From: Acidimicrobiales bacterium
GTDB lineage: Bacteria > Actinomycetota > Acidimicrobiia > Acidimicrobiales > Aldehydirespiratoraceae
Direction: 5' to 3'
Length of the DNA: 64,000 bases
Assembly (NCBI GenBank): GCA_040219515.1
Contig: JAVJSI010000009.1
Coordinates: forward strand, 1-64,000
The position numbers and the translations under genes are program-made. How positions within the stretch are numbered: position 1 is the first letter of the stretch; the number at the start of each line of letters is the position of its first letter. This document shows, piece by piece, positions 1 to 8,135 of this stretch. The notes under the pieces are model-generated. The model was not told the origin of the DNA. It did not search any database and worked only from the letters and a program-made list of their open reading frames with translations.

Positions 1-587
1 AACAGCAGCGTTGCCTGACCCGGGGACGGCGCCCCGGAACCGCGTGGCAGGTCCGCAGGTGCACGCACTGCCTGACCCGGGGACGGCGCCGTGGCCTGTT
101 CCCACAAGGGGGAGAACAACACCGGCGACACCGACACCGACGCGGGGGACATGCCGAGCGCGAGGAGTTCGTCGGCGTTGTACTGCGAGACGGCAATGGC
201 GTGGTCGGCCCGTCGGGCCAGGCGGGCGAGCTGACGACGACCGTGGTCGAGCTCGGCGGCGACGGCGGGTTCCCACGGATCGAAGAACTCCGCCGGGGTC
301 ATGTTGTGATAGTTCAACACCAGTCGCTCGGGCCGCGACATCACGTAGTCGCCGACCGGCGACCCGATGGAGGTCTGGTAAAGGATCAGGTCCGGCGCCG
401 GTGCGTTCGGGTGGTCACGGAAGTCACGACCGCGGTCGCGTACCTCGGGATGGACATGGGCCGCGAAGATCTCGGTGTCGGCGCCCATCTCGCGCAGGAC
501 GTCATCGACGGCCAGCGTGTGATGACCGACCGCGTCTCTGCCCGCCAGTACTGCCGTGAACTGGTGAACGATCGGACGACGGCTCAC
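1..587 (-). CDS. Glycosyltransferase, GT4-like, N-terminal part (runs off window start)
   Basis: This is the N-terminal 195 codons of a gene that continues beyond base 1. It starts with GTG at 585-587, inside a GTGA overlap with the stop of the upstream methyltransferase, so the two are probably translationally coupled. The protein opens with HQFTAVLAGRDAVGHHTL, then has YHNMTPAEFFDPW near residue 105 and ADHAIAVSQYNADELLALG near residue 140, a layout seen in the acceptor-side Rossmann half of GT4 glycosyltransferases. The donor-binding half is outside the window. Two in-frame copies of a 22-nt repeat lie near the visible 3' end and encode APSPGQA twice, which looks like an insertion in the linker between the two lobes. 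Family assignment is from pattern only. Confidence 0.75.
   Translation of the reverse strand, partial: MSRRPIVHQFTAVLAGRDAVGHHTLAVDDVLREMGADTEIFAAHVHPEVRDRGRDFRDHPNAPAPDLILYQTSIGSPVGDYVMSRPERLVLNYHNMTPAEFFDPWEPAVAAELDHGRRQLARLARRADHAIAVSQYNADELLALGMSPASVSVSPVLFSPLWEQATAPSPGQAVRAPADLPRGSGAPSPGQATLL
12..90. repeat. Two direct copies of a 22-nt GC-rich repeat inside a coding region
   Basis: A 22-nt sequence beginning TGCCTGACCCGGGGACG occurs at 12-33 and again, identically, at 69-90, with 35 nt between copies. The 57-nt period keeps the reading frame of the overlapping minus-strand glycosyltransferase, so each copy encodes the same peptide. It looks like a small dispersed repeat family tolerated in a linker. 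No further copy was noticed elsewhere in the window, but this was read by eye. Confidence 0.8.
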
Positions 588-1549
588 GAGCAGCGGGCGA
601 TCACGACCGCGTCGTGGCCGGCCTCGCCATGGGCCACCAGCTCGGTCTCGAGGCCCGCCGCCGCCATGGCCCGAACCCATGCTGCCGCCGAGAGACCTCT
701 GCCGGCCAGGAACTCGGCATCGACCGGCGCTCGCGCCGCGAGGTTCTCGGGAACGACGGCCACCGCGCCGCCCGTGCCGACCGCCGCCACTGCCTGATCC
801 AGCAGGCCCAGCAAGGACGACACCCCGGCACGCGCGACGGCGCCGCCGATCACCACGGCACCCAGCGTGCCCGCCTCGATGGCCGCGAGCTCCGCCGTTG
901 CGTCACCCACTCGGAGGTCGAGCCCGGCGTCGATACCGGCCAGGACGGCGGCTGCGTCGGTGTCGACACCGAAGGCCGGGACACCCCGGTCCTGCAACGC
1001 CGCCACACACCGTCCCTCGCCGCACGCGGCGACGAGAACGGGACCGTCGACGGTCGCGAGGCGGGCCGCGAGCAGCTCGCCGATCTCGCCGCCCGGCGTG
1101 GCCGCCGGCGTGGCGAGCTGGTCGATCCGATCGTCGAGACCGACCGCGGCTTCGACCTCGGTCAGCCGCTCGTCCATCCGCCGCAGGAGGCGCGCGTGCA
1201 CGTTGTGCAGCGCATTGAGCTGATCGCTCATGTAGCGCAGGTACCAGTAGGTGCCCTTGCGAATCGCACCCTTCACCTGCTTGATGCCCGGCCGCTCGCC
1301 GATCGGCGCATCGACATCGATCAGGGACAGTCGATCGACCCGGTCGAGCAGCAACTCCTCGGCGTCGCCCGCGGCGCCCGGAGGTGCGACGTCGGCCCAC
1401 ACCCGTTCGATCTCCCGTTCCAACCGAGCCACATTGACGTCCTCGCGGCGCCGACGCTCGGCCGAGGCGACGACCTCCGCCTGGATTCTCGCTGCGAAGT
1501 GATCGTCGTCGAGGGGCGGCACGGCAGTGGACGGGTCGAGATCTGACAC
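584..1549 (-). CDS. SAM-dependent methyltransferase (class I), polysaccharide locus
   Basis: The 321-residue product has a helical N-terminal half, including GIKQVKGAIRKGTYWYLRYM near residue 87, and a C-terminal Rossmann fold. The SAM-binding strand-loop VLVAACGEGRCVAALQDRG lies near residue 171 and is followed by the acidic strand end AFGVDTD. This arrangement is typical of methyltransferases that decorate surface glycans. The acceptor is unknown. The GTG start at 1549 sits 6 nt downstream of TAGCTT, which fits a leaderless start although the gene is also 9 nt downstream of the YfhO stop. Its TGA overlaps the next gene's GTG by GTGA. Expected role: methylation of a sugar in the polymer built by neighbouring transferases. 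Confidence 0.75.
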   Translation of the reverse strand: MSDLDPSTAVPPLDDDHFAARIQAEVVASAERRRREDVNVARLEREIERVWADVAPPGAAGDAEELLLDRVDRLSLIDVDAPIGERPGIKQVKGAIRKGTYWYLRYMSDQLNALHNVHARLLRRMDERLTEVEAAVGLDDRIDQLATPAATPGGEIGELLAARLATVDGPVLVAACGEGRCVAALQDRGVPAFGVDTDAAAVLAGIDAGLDLRVGDATAELAAIEAGTLGAVVIGGAVARAGVSSLLGLLDQAVAAVGTGGAVAVVPENLAARAPVDAEFLAGRGLSAAAWVRAMAAAGLETELVAHGEAGHDAVVIARCS

Positions 1550-1555
1550 GGCCCG

Positions 1556-1561
1556 AAGCTA
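1556..1561 (-). promoter_or_regulatory. -10 box TAGCTT for the methyltransferase (leaderless)
   Basis: TAGCTT on the minus strand lies 6 nt upstream of the GTG at 1549. Its first three bases are also the TAG stop codon of the YfhO-type gene, so transcription may restart exactly at the gene junction. Confidence 0.4.
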
Positions 1562-4270
1562 CCCGGCGGAGCCCGACGACGAGCGGAGGTGCCCCCGTCG
1601 GCGGCCGTCGTAGAGCAGGGCAATCGTCACCACGAGTCCTCCGGCGAGCATCCAGAGGCTCGGTCCGAGGCGGGACGGACGGAAGTCGAGGACGACCTCG
1701 TCGGTGTCCGGCCCCACGACGACACCGAGGAAGGCGGCGTCGGCCACGACCAGATCGGCGACGTTCCCGTCGACGGTCGCCCGCCAGCCCGGATAGGCCG
1801 TACGCGACACGATCAACAGCGCAGGCCGGTCGACCTCGACCCGGACCGCCACCCGGTCTCTTCCGTAGTCGACGTCGAGGACCTCGAGCCCCTCGCCCGC
1901 CGACGCAGCCGATGCAGAGGACGAGACCGTCAGGCCGACGTCGCTGTCGACGACATGCCCTCCCGCCGCCACCAGGCCCGCCGCCGCCACCGGATCGTCC
2001 TCGACCTGCACCTGGTCGACCAGCAACACCGGCTCCACCGGACGATCGAACAACAGCACGTCGCCGATGCGGGCCAGGGTCAGATCGTCGTCGCCCGCCA
2101 CCGTGCCGACGGCAAGCGATCCGTCGTCGAGCGTGTCCACGAAGACGGTGCTCGCCGGCGCCCCCACCGAGACGAACACCTCGGCGCCAGGGGCCAGTTC
2201 CTCACCGAGCACGGCCACCGAGAGCAGACCCTCGTCGCTCGGCTCGAGCCATCGTTCCTCGACCAACGGACCATCGTTCGTGACCACCTGCACCTGCAGC
2301 AACCCACTCACGATCGGCTCCACCCGCAACAGCACCGCTCGCAGACCTCCGGTGGGCACCGAGACGACACCCGTGAGCGGCTGGAGCGCCGGATCGGCCT
2401 CCCCGAAGCCGGCGGGAGGTTCGACGACCGAGCCGATCGGAATCGAGTCGGGGAACTGCGCCCAGACACCCACACCGATGGCGTCCCAGACCGGTGTTCT
2501 CGGATCGGTGCCCTCGGCGATGTTCGGATAGGTCGGCGTCCCCCCGCCCTCGCGCAGGAGCATGGCGGGGTCGACCGCCCGCAGCAGCTCCTGATAGCCC
2601 GCCGACTTGAGCACCTGGCCCCGCGCGTCGTCGATGTCGAAGAGCTGGGTCGTCGAGGCGAAGAAGGTTCGCCCCTCGCCGGCCAGTCGTTCGCCGGGGG
2701 CCAGCAGATTCTTGACCTCCTCGTGGGCCGGCGTGGCCGTGAGCCGCTCGGCGGCCGACACGATCGTGGGAACCGGCATGGCGAAGCTCAACATCTCGAC
2801 ACCGACCACGACGACGAGCCCCCAGCCCACCACGGCAGCCGTGGCCTGGCCTCGTATGCGGGCCACGACGAGCGCCACCGTGGCGACGAGGGCGATCGCA
2901 GGAACCGTGGAGACGGCCAACACCTCGCGGAACACGCCACCGGCGCGGGCGACGTCGAGCCAATCGAGAATGGACGGCGCCAGGACGAGGGTGGCGCCAC
3001 CGAGCACGGCGAGGGTCGCCACGACATCGCGCCGGGTCGCCGACCCCGGTTGTTCGAGGATCCGATCCACGCCGAGGGCGGCCCCGAGCGCGAGCCCGAC
3101 GCTCAGCAGCACCTTGGCTCGCGTCATCAGACCGCCCTGCGAACCGGTGAGGTCGCCGAGCGCCACCCCGACCGGGCCGCCCACGTACGCGATCAGGACC
3201 CCGAGCAGGGCGATGGCCGCCAGTGCGAGCGCCAGTGAACGCCGCCGACCCGGGCCACTCCGCAGTCCGCTGACCAGGCCGAACGCCGCCAGCAGCACCA
3301 CCGAGGCACCGGCATGGGCGTTGAACTCGATCCAGTTCCCCTCACCGAACCAGCTCGGCCCAACGGCATCGCTGCCCCAGACGGCCGGAGCGACCGCCGT
3401 CATCAGGTAGGCCACGCCGGCCGACGAGTCATCCGGGTTTCCCACCCGATGACTGGTGTCGCTCCAACCGATGTACTCGCTGAAGCCCAGCAGGTGAGGC
3501 CCACCGAGCAGCCCCGCCACCACGATCGCCGCCGCGGCAACCGCCATACGAGCGACCGGCCAACGGCGGCCGCCGGCCGCTCGCCACTCGTGGGCCACCC
3601 GCACGAGCGCGTAGACCACGGCCGCGAGCATGAGATAGATGAGCACCGAGGGGAAGTTCGACCACACCATCAGCGCAACGACTCCACCGAGCGGCACCGC
3701 CCGCCAGAGCCGCGGGTCGCGGATCAGTCGCTCGATCGCCCACAACAAGCCGGGCGCCAACGCCGCGACCGAACTGTGCGGCCAGTTCATCCAGCCGACC
3801 ATGAAGCCCGAGAACCCGAACGCGATACCGCCGACCAGGGCCGACACGCGCTGGAGTTCGTGCGCCCGCAGGAAGCCGAACGTCAAGAGGATGGCCACGA
3901 GCGCGCGGACTGCGGCGACGAGACCCGGGGCATACCACTGCGGGCTGAACAGGTAGGGCAGCTCGAAGATGGGCGCGCCCGCCTTCATCGTCGGCTGTCC
4001 GCCGGCCAGGTCGGGGTTCCACCAGCCGACATCGCCGCTACGGAGATCGTCGGCCAGGCTGCCCCAGTGGGCGTGGATGTTGATCGGATCACCGGGCCCG
4101 GTCTCGAGCGAGAAGTCGTCGGGTTGATACGAGTCGAACGGCGGACTCGTGGCGACGATGTCGGCCGAAACGAGACTGCCGCCCCCGAACAACGCAGGCC
4201 AGAACGCGAAAGCCACGACGCCGAGAACGACGCCCCAAAGGGCGCGGCGGGATGTCGGAACCGGTGCCAT
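1559..4270 (-). CDS. YfhO-type large membrane protein
   Basis: This 903-residue protein has a long N-terminal membrane part with more than ten hydrophobic segments and a large, mostly soluble C-terminal part from about residue 480. The N-terminus has a first membrane helix followed by a loop with WGSLADDLRSGDVGWWNPD, and then AFGFSGFMVGWMNWPHSS, both characteristic of the YfhO (PF09586) / GT-C-like membrane family. Related proteins help add sugars to cell-envelope polymers from lipid-linked donors. The exact reaction here is unknown. It heads a three-gene minus-strand operon with a methyltransferase and a GT4 enzyme. The ATG at 4270 is 9 nt from TAGCGT and only 31 nt from the divergent gene. 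Confidence 0.8.
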   Translation of the reverse strand: MAPVPTSRRALWGVVLGVVAFAFWPALFGGGSLVSADIVATSPPFDSYQPDDFSLETGPGDPINIHAHWGSLADDLRSGDVGWWNPDLAGGQPTMKAGAPIFELPYLFSPQWYAPGLVAAVRALVAILLTFGFLRAHELQRVSALVGGIAFGFSGFMVGWMNWPHSSVAALAPGLLWAIERLIRDPRLWRAVPLGGVVALMVWSNFPSVLIYLMLAAVVYALVRVAHEWRAAGGRRWPVARMAVAAAAIVVAGLLGGPHLLGFSEYIGWSDTSHRVGNPDDSSAGVAYLMTAVAPAVWGSDAVGPSWFGEGNWIEFNAHAGASVVLLAAFGLVSGLRSGPGRRRSLALALAAIALLGVLIAYVGGPVGVALGDLTGSQGGLMTRAKVLLSVGLALGAALGVDRILEQPGSATRRDVVATLAVLGGATLVLAPSILDWLDVARAGGVFREVLAVSTVPAIALVATVALVVARIRGQATAAVVGWGLVVVVGVEMLSFAMPVPTIVSAAERLTATPAHEEVKNLLAPGERLAGEGRTFFASTTQLFDIDDARGQVLKSAGYQELLRAVDPAMLLREGGGTPTYPNIAEGTDPRTPVWDAIGVGVWAQFPDSIPIGSVVEPPAGFGEADPALQPLTGVVSVPTGGLRAVLLRVEPIVSGLLQVQVVTNDGPLVEERWLEPSDEGLLSVAVLGEELAPGAEVFVSVGAPASTVFVDTLDDGSLAVGTVAGDDDLTLARIGDVLLFDRPVEPVLLVDQVQVEDDPVAAAGLVAAGGHVVDSDVGLTVSSSASAASAGEGLEVLDVDYGRDRVAVRVEVDRPALLIVSRTAYPGWRATVDGNVADLVVADAAFLGVVVGPDTDEVVLDFRPSRLGPSLWMLAGGLVVTIALLYDGRRRGHLRSSSGSAG

Positions 4271-4279
4271 CGTCTGCGG

Positions 4280-4289
4280 ACGCTAGCTT
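4280..4289. promoter_or_regulatory. Overlapping divergent -10 boxes
   Basis: Within the 31-nt gap between divergent genes, TAGCGT reads on the minus strand (4280-4285, 9 nt from the ATG at 4270). TAGCTT reads on the plus strand (4284-4289, 12 nt from the ATG at 4302). The two boxes share CTAG-flanking bases, so polymerase binding in one direction should exclude the other. Confidence 0.4.
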
Positions 4290-4301
4290 CGCTGACAGCC
4301 C

Positions 4302-5651
4302 ATGGTTGCCCTCCACCCGGTTCCGCTCGATCACGGCCCGCCCGATGCATCGATTCCCGACACTGATCTGGTGATCGCACTGGCCGACGACGCCGTGCTC
4401 GATCGGGCGGGCGCCGACGCGCTCGTCGAATACGCCGCCACCGAGCCGGCCGATGCCTGGTTCGGCGATGTCACCCACGGTTCGCTCACCCGTCTGCGCA
4501 CCGCCTGGAGCCCGACCCGAGCCACGGAGGACCCCCACGCCTTCGCCCCGTTCGCGGTGCGGGCCGGCTGGTTGCGGACCCAGGGCATCGCCGCCGATGC
4601 ACCCGACGTGGCGCAGCGGCTGGCGCAGACCGAGGCCGACGTCGTCCACCTCACGACAACACTGACCCGACATCCCTCGCCACCAGCCACGAACGTACGC
4701 AGCCGACCGCCGAGCGGCCGCCCCTCCACCGACATCCCTGCCGCGGCGATCCCTGCCACCGTGACCGTCGTGATCCCCACGGCCGGCGCCCGACTCCCGG
4801 ACGGCGCCGTCGCGGTCGAGCGACTTCTGGCCCGCCTCGGTGCACTGCCCGAACGGATCGAGTCGGTGTTCGTCGTCGGCGACGAGTTCCACGCCGACCC
4901 GGCGGTGCTCGAGGGTCCGGGCCGCCGTGTGGTGCGGCGCCCTCCCGGGCCGTTCAATTTCTCGAGCGCGGTCAACCTCGGCGTGCTGCACGCCCGTTCC
5001 CCGATCGTGCTGCTGCTCAACGACGACACCGAGCCCGAGGGCTTCGCCTTCATCGACCGCATGGCTGCCCGCCTCGACGACCCACGAACCGCGGCGGTCG
5101 GCGCGCTCTTGACCTACCCCGACGGCACGGTGCAACACGCGGGAATCGTCATCGACGACGCTCGGCCCCTGCACCCCTTCGTCGGCTGGCAGCCGGCCGC
5201 GACCGAGCCCCACGGCGGGCTCGTCGCCCGCGACGTCATCGCCGTCACCGGCGCCTGTCTCATGGTGCGCCGTCGTGACTTCCTCGCCGTGGGTGGGATG
5301 TCGCCGTCGTTTCCGCTCTCGTTCAACGACATCGATCTGTGTATCCGTCTCCGGCGTGCCGTCGGCAACGTCGTCATCGAGCCGGCGGCCACCCTGGTCC
5401 ACCACGAGACGCTCACGCGGGCGCCGGTGATCGCCCCCGACGAATGGGACCGTTGGATCGGCCGCTGGGGCGAGATCGTCGACCCGTGGTACCACCCCGC
5501 CCACCATCGGCCCGACGACCCCCACGCCCTGGCCCGCAACGCCGACCACCTCCCGCCGGCCACCGACGACCCCGCCGTCCCGGTCACGACCCGGCGCCCG
5601 GTCCTGCGGTCCCGAGTTCACCACGCCCGCCTCGCCGCGGCCGACGACTGA
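4302..5651 (+). CDS. Family 2 glycosyltransferase with N-terminal extension
   Basis: The 449-residue product has about 150 residues of unassigned N-terminal sequence that itself resembles part of a GT-A fold. A clear GT2 domain follows, starting at VTVVIPTAG near residue 152. The metal/nucleotide motif LLLNDDTEPEG is near residue 243 and the C-terminal acceptor region has TGACLMVRRRDFLAVGG and the acidic FNDIDLC. This pattern matches rhamnosyl- and glycosyl-transferases of the GT2 type that build surface glycans. It is the first gene of a plus-strand run with a coiled-coil protein and a second GT2, and diverges from the YfhO operon. Donor and acceptor cannot be told from sequence. Confidence 0.85.
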   Translation: MVALHPVPLDHGPPDASIPDTDLVIALADDAVLDRAGADALVEYAATEPADAWFGDVTHGSLTRLRTAWSPTRATEDPHAFAPFAVRAGWLRTQGIAADAPDVAQRLAQTEADVVHLTTTLTRHPSPPATNVRSRPPSGRPSTDIPAAAIPATVTVVIPTAGARLPDGAVAVERLLARLGALPERIESVFVVGDEFHADPAVLEGPGRRVVRRPPGPFNFSSAVNLGVLHARSPIVLLLNDDTEPEGFAFIDRMAARLDDPRTAAVGALLTYPDGTVQHAGIVIDDARPLHPFVGWQPAATEPHGGLVARDVIAVTGACLMVRRRDFLAVGGMSPSFPLSFNDIDLCIRLRRAVGNVVIEPAATLVHHETLTRAPVIAPDEWDRWIGRWGEIVDPWYHPAHHRPDDPHALARNADHLPPATDDPAVPVTTRRPVLRSRVHHARLAAADD

Positions 5652-5653
5652 CG

Positions 5654-5659
5654 TATCGT
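5654..5659 (+). promoter_or_regulatory. -10 box TATCGT, leaderless start
   Basis: TATCGT ends 6 nt before the GTG at 5666, the spacing expected when the first transcribed base is the start codon. It straddles the end of the preceding glycosyltransferase gene, so the downstream pair may have its own promoter. Confidence 0.35.
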
Positions 5660-5665
5660 TCCGGC

Positions 5666-5941
5666 GTGCCCCCGTTCGACGAGCTGCCGGTGCCCGGCGA
5701 CCCCGACCCCATCGAGTCCGACGATCCCACCGTCCTGCGGACCGAGATCCTCCGGCTGCGCGACGGCCTCCTCGGTGCCAACGGACGCGCCGAGGTGCTC
5801 GGCGACCGCATCGCCGAACTCGAGCGACGCGAAGCCGAGCTCGATGCCGCCAATTCCGAACTCCACGCGGCGCTGGCCGCCAACCCGCTCATGCGGGTCC
5901 TGCGGGCTGCGCGCCGGCGGATGCCTGGAGCAGGCCCGTGA
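5666..5941 (+). CDS. Small coiled-coil protein of a glycosyltransferase pair
   Basis: This 91-residue protein starts with GTG 14 nt after the GT2 stop and ends in a GTGA overlap with the next GT2 gene. Residues 25-70 form a clear heptad-rich coiled coil (TEILRLRDGLLGANGRAEVL and ELERREAELDAANSEL), followed by a basic tail with RVLRAARRRMPG. There is no signal peptide or membrane segment. Short coiled-coil proteins with such tails are often found next to, or fused to, surface glycan glycosyltransferases and methyltransferases, where they may set chain length or hold a complex at the membrane. That role is inference here. No enzyme domain is visible. Confidence 0.65.
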   Translation: MPPFDELPVPGDPDPIESDDPTVLRTEILRLRDGLLGANGRAEVLGDRIAELERREAELDAANSELHAALAANPLMRVLRAARRRMPGAGP

Positions 5942-6939
5942 ACGGTCCACTCGACGAGTTCCTGTCCACCTACGGCCAGGTGGGCCCGACGCCGGAACCG
6001 ACGGCCGACGCGGTCCCGTCGTTCAGCGTGATCGTACGCACCCAGGGCACCCGACCGACATCGCTGCACGAGGCCATCGAGTCGTTGGCCGCCCAGCACC
6101 ATCGCGAGTTCGACGTGGTCGTGGTCGTACACGGCGACGAGGCCACTGCGGAAGGGGTGCGCCGAGATCTCGGGTCCCGTGCCGGCCTGCGCCTCGACGT
6201 GATCGGCGTACAGGGCGGCGGCCGTTCGACCCCGCTCAACGCCGGCCTCGAACGGGTCACCGGTTCACACGTGTGCTTCCTCGACGACGACGATCTCGTC
6301 GACGACGACTGGCTGGCAGCCTTCGCCGACGCGATCGGGGCGGCGCCCTCCGCGGTCATCCGCGCCGTCACCCGGAGCCAGTCGTGGACGACCGACGGCG
6401 GGGTCGAACCGGTACGGGCGACGGGCCCCGTCGAGTTCCCCTTTCCCGATCGGTTCGACCTGCTCGCCCACATGAGCCTGAACCTCACGCCGATCTGTGC
6501 GCTGGCCTATCCCCGCCACCTCGTCGACGAGTTCGGTCTGCGCTTCGACGACGACCTTCCCGTCTACGAGGACTGGGACTTCCTGATGCGCGCCGCGATG
6601 GTCGCCGGCGTCGTCTCGATCCCGGCCGCGACGTCGCTCTACCGCCGACTCGACGGTGGCAACGCCGACGACGCAGCCACGGTGGCGACATGGGAACGGG
6701 CTCACGCCGCCGTGATCGATCGGCTCTCGTCGCGCCCGGTGCTCCTGCCGGCAGGCGACGCTCGCCGACTGGCCGGCACGCACTTCGTGCTCGATGGACG
6801 CAGCCGCCACGAGCAGGACCTGGCCTCGGCCCGCGACGAGCTGGATCAGCTCACACGGTCGCCGGTTCGCTGGGGACGGGCGTTCGGTGCTCGACTCGGG
6901 AGCGCCGCACGGCACCGCATCGCAGCGCGGCGGCCATGA
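5938..6939 (+). CDS. Family 2 glycosyltransferase
   Basis: The 333-residue protein carries a GT2 GT-A domain. FSVIVRTQGTRPTSLHEAI lies near residue 29, the DxD-type motif CFLDDDDLVDDDW near residue 104, and the catalytic-base region VYEDWDFLMRAA near residue 200. No membrane helix is evident. The GTG start overlaps the coiled-coil gene by 4 nt, suggesting coupled synthesis. The last 89 nt overlap the 3' end of the convergent O-antigen-ligase-like gene on the other strand, so the two transcripts would be complementary there. It probably adds one sugar to the polymer of this locus. Confidence 0.85.
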   Translation: MNGPLDEFLSTYGQVGPTPEPTADAVPSFSVIVRTQGTRPTSLHEAIESLAAQHHREFDVVVVVHGDEATAEGVRRDLGSRAGLRLDVIGVQGGGRSTPLNAGLERVTGSHVCFLDDDDLVDDDWLAAFADAIGAAPSAVIRAVTRSQSWTTDGGVEPVRATGPVEFPFPDRFDLLAHMSLNLTPICALAYPRHLVDEFGLRFDDDLPVYEDWDFLMRAAMVAGVVSIPAATSLYRRLDGGNADDAATVATWERAHAAVIDRLSSRPVLLPAGDARRLAGTHFVLDGRSRHEQDLASARDELDQLTRSPVRWGRAFGARLGSAARHRIAARRP

Positions 6940-8092
6940 GCAGCACCCAGTTGTAGGAGAACCAGAGCACGAAGCTCTCGGTCAGGTTCTCGATCACCAG
7001 GAACAGCACGAGGGCGAGCCACGTCCACGACGCGACCGAAGGACGCCGCCATGCCGCCTCGAGCGAGCCGTAGAGCGCCAGCCCGATGATGACGAGGAAC
7101 GGGACGAGTCCGATCAGACCGAGACCGAGCCAGACCTCGAGGAAGCTGCCGTGCGCGCTCCCCCTCCCCAGGAGCGGATCGGCCGCAGTGAAGTCGGGGT
7201 CGACCCACACGTTGAACCAGCCGAACCCGTGGAGCGGTCGCTCACCGATGCGGTCCCACACGAGGCCCCAGATGGTGCGCCGCTGCACGAACGTCGACTC
7301 GTTCCACAGTTGCGACACCATCACGGACGTGACCGCGATGCCCAGCAGCGCGATCCCGATGGCCGCGGTGCGCACGCGTGGCCCGTATCGATCGGTGCCG
7401 ACTCGTGCGGCGACGAGCAGGAGCGAGGCGCCGGCCGCGACCACCAGGGCCAACCAGGCGGTGCGACTCCCGCTGCCGAGCATCGCCACCACGCCGATGC
7501 CGACGAGCATGCCCGCCCATACCCGCCCCCTCCGACTCCCGAACCAGAGGCTCAGTCCCGCCAGGATGGCCAGACCGGCGACCGGCGCCAAGGAGTTGCG
7601 GTTGGTGTAGATGCCGCGCCAGTCGTCGTTGATGTCGCTCCCGATCGAGCTCGAGAGCGCCACGGTGACGAGGCTGGCGCCGACCCCGAGCCCCGAGGCC
7701 ACGGCCAACGCCCGTCGAAAGTCACCGAACTCGAGATCGGCGATGACCCAGGCGAACGCGGCGAGTCCCACGTAGATCAGGGCCCGACCGCGAGCGATGT
7801 CCGGCGACAGGCTCCAGAGACTCGAGAGGACGATCCAGGCACTCATGAACACGACCGGAGCCGCGGCGGCGACATGGGGTCTGGCCAGGCGAGCGCCGTC
7901 GAGACGGTACCGATCGAGGACGACCGCCGCCGTTGCCGTGACGGCCACCGCCAGCAGAACGGCCCGGGTGAACGGCTCCTCCCACCCCCGATCACCGTCG
8001 AGCAGCCGTTCGCCGACGAAGAACAGCGGCCCGTTGGTCAACACGAGGATGCCGGCCCCAACCACGAGCGGACGGAGCGGGCGCAGACGCAT
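6851..8092 (-). CDS. O-antigen ligase/polymerase-like membrane protein (Wzy/WaaL superfamily)
   Basis: The product, 413 residues from the ATG at 8092, has about ten hydrophobic helices and a large periplasmic-type loop between later helices (NESTFVQRRTIWGLVWDRIG through GFGWFNVWVDPDF). RRTIWGLVWDRI, followed by HGFGW and GSAHGSFLEVWLGLGL, is the signature region of the O-antigen ligase/polymerase superfamily (PF04932). An in-frame start at 8173 exists but would run into the divergent ABC permease gene. The ATG at 8092 has TACGAT 6 nt upstream and is preferred. It probably polymerises or ligates the glycan to its final carrier. Its 3' end overlaps the convergent GT2 gene by 89 nt. Confidence 0.8.
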   Translation of the reverse strand: MRLRPLRPLVVGAGILVLTNGPLFFVGERLLDGDRGWEEPFTRAVLLAVAVTATAAVVLDRYRLDGARLARPHVAAAAPVVFMSAWIVLSSLWSLSPDIARGRALIYVGLAAFAWVIADLEFGDFRRALAVASGLGVGASLVTVALSSSIGSDINDDWRGIYTNRNSLAPVAGLAILAGLSLWFGSRRGRVWAGMLVGIGVVAMLGSGSRTAWLALVVAAGASLLLVAARVGTDRYGPRVRTAAIGIALLGIAVTSVMVSQLWNESTFVQRRTIWGLVWDRIGERPLHGFGWFNVWVDPDFTAADPLLGRGSAHGSFLEVWLGLGLIGLVPFLVIIGLALYGSLEAAWRRPSVASWTWLALVLFLVIENLTESFVLWFSYNWVLLMAAALRCGAVRRSRVEHRTPVPSEPATV

Positions 8093-8098
8093 CGTCCC

Positions 8099-8104
8099 AT
8101 CGTA
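8099..8104 (-). promoter_or_regulatory. -10 box TACGAT, leaderless start
   Basis: TACGAT on the minus strand lies exactly 6 nt upstream of the ATG at 8092 and supports that start over the longer frame. Confidence 0.45.
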
Positions 8105-8119
8105 CCGACGCCGAATCGC

Positions 8120-8125
8120 TAGGAT
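8120..8125 (+). promoter_or_regulatory. -10 box TAGGAT for the ABC exporter operon
   Basis: TAGGAT lies 10 nt upstream of the ATG at 8136. No Shine-Dalgarno sequence is visible in between, which fits leaderless or near-leaderless transcription. Confidence 0.4.
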
Positions 8126-8135
8126 CCGACCGGTC

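Noticed and set aside
12-90. CRISPR array suggested by two identical direct repeats
   Set aside because: There are only two copies, with a 35-nt spacer inside a coding frame, and no cas genes are in view.
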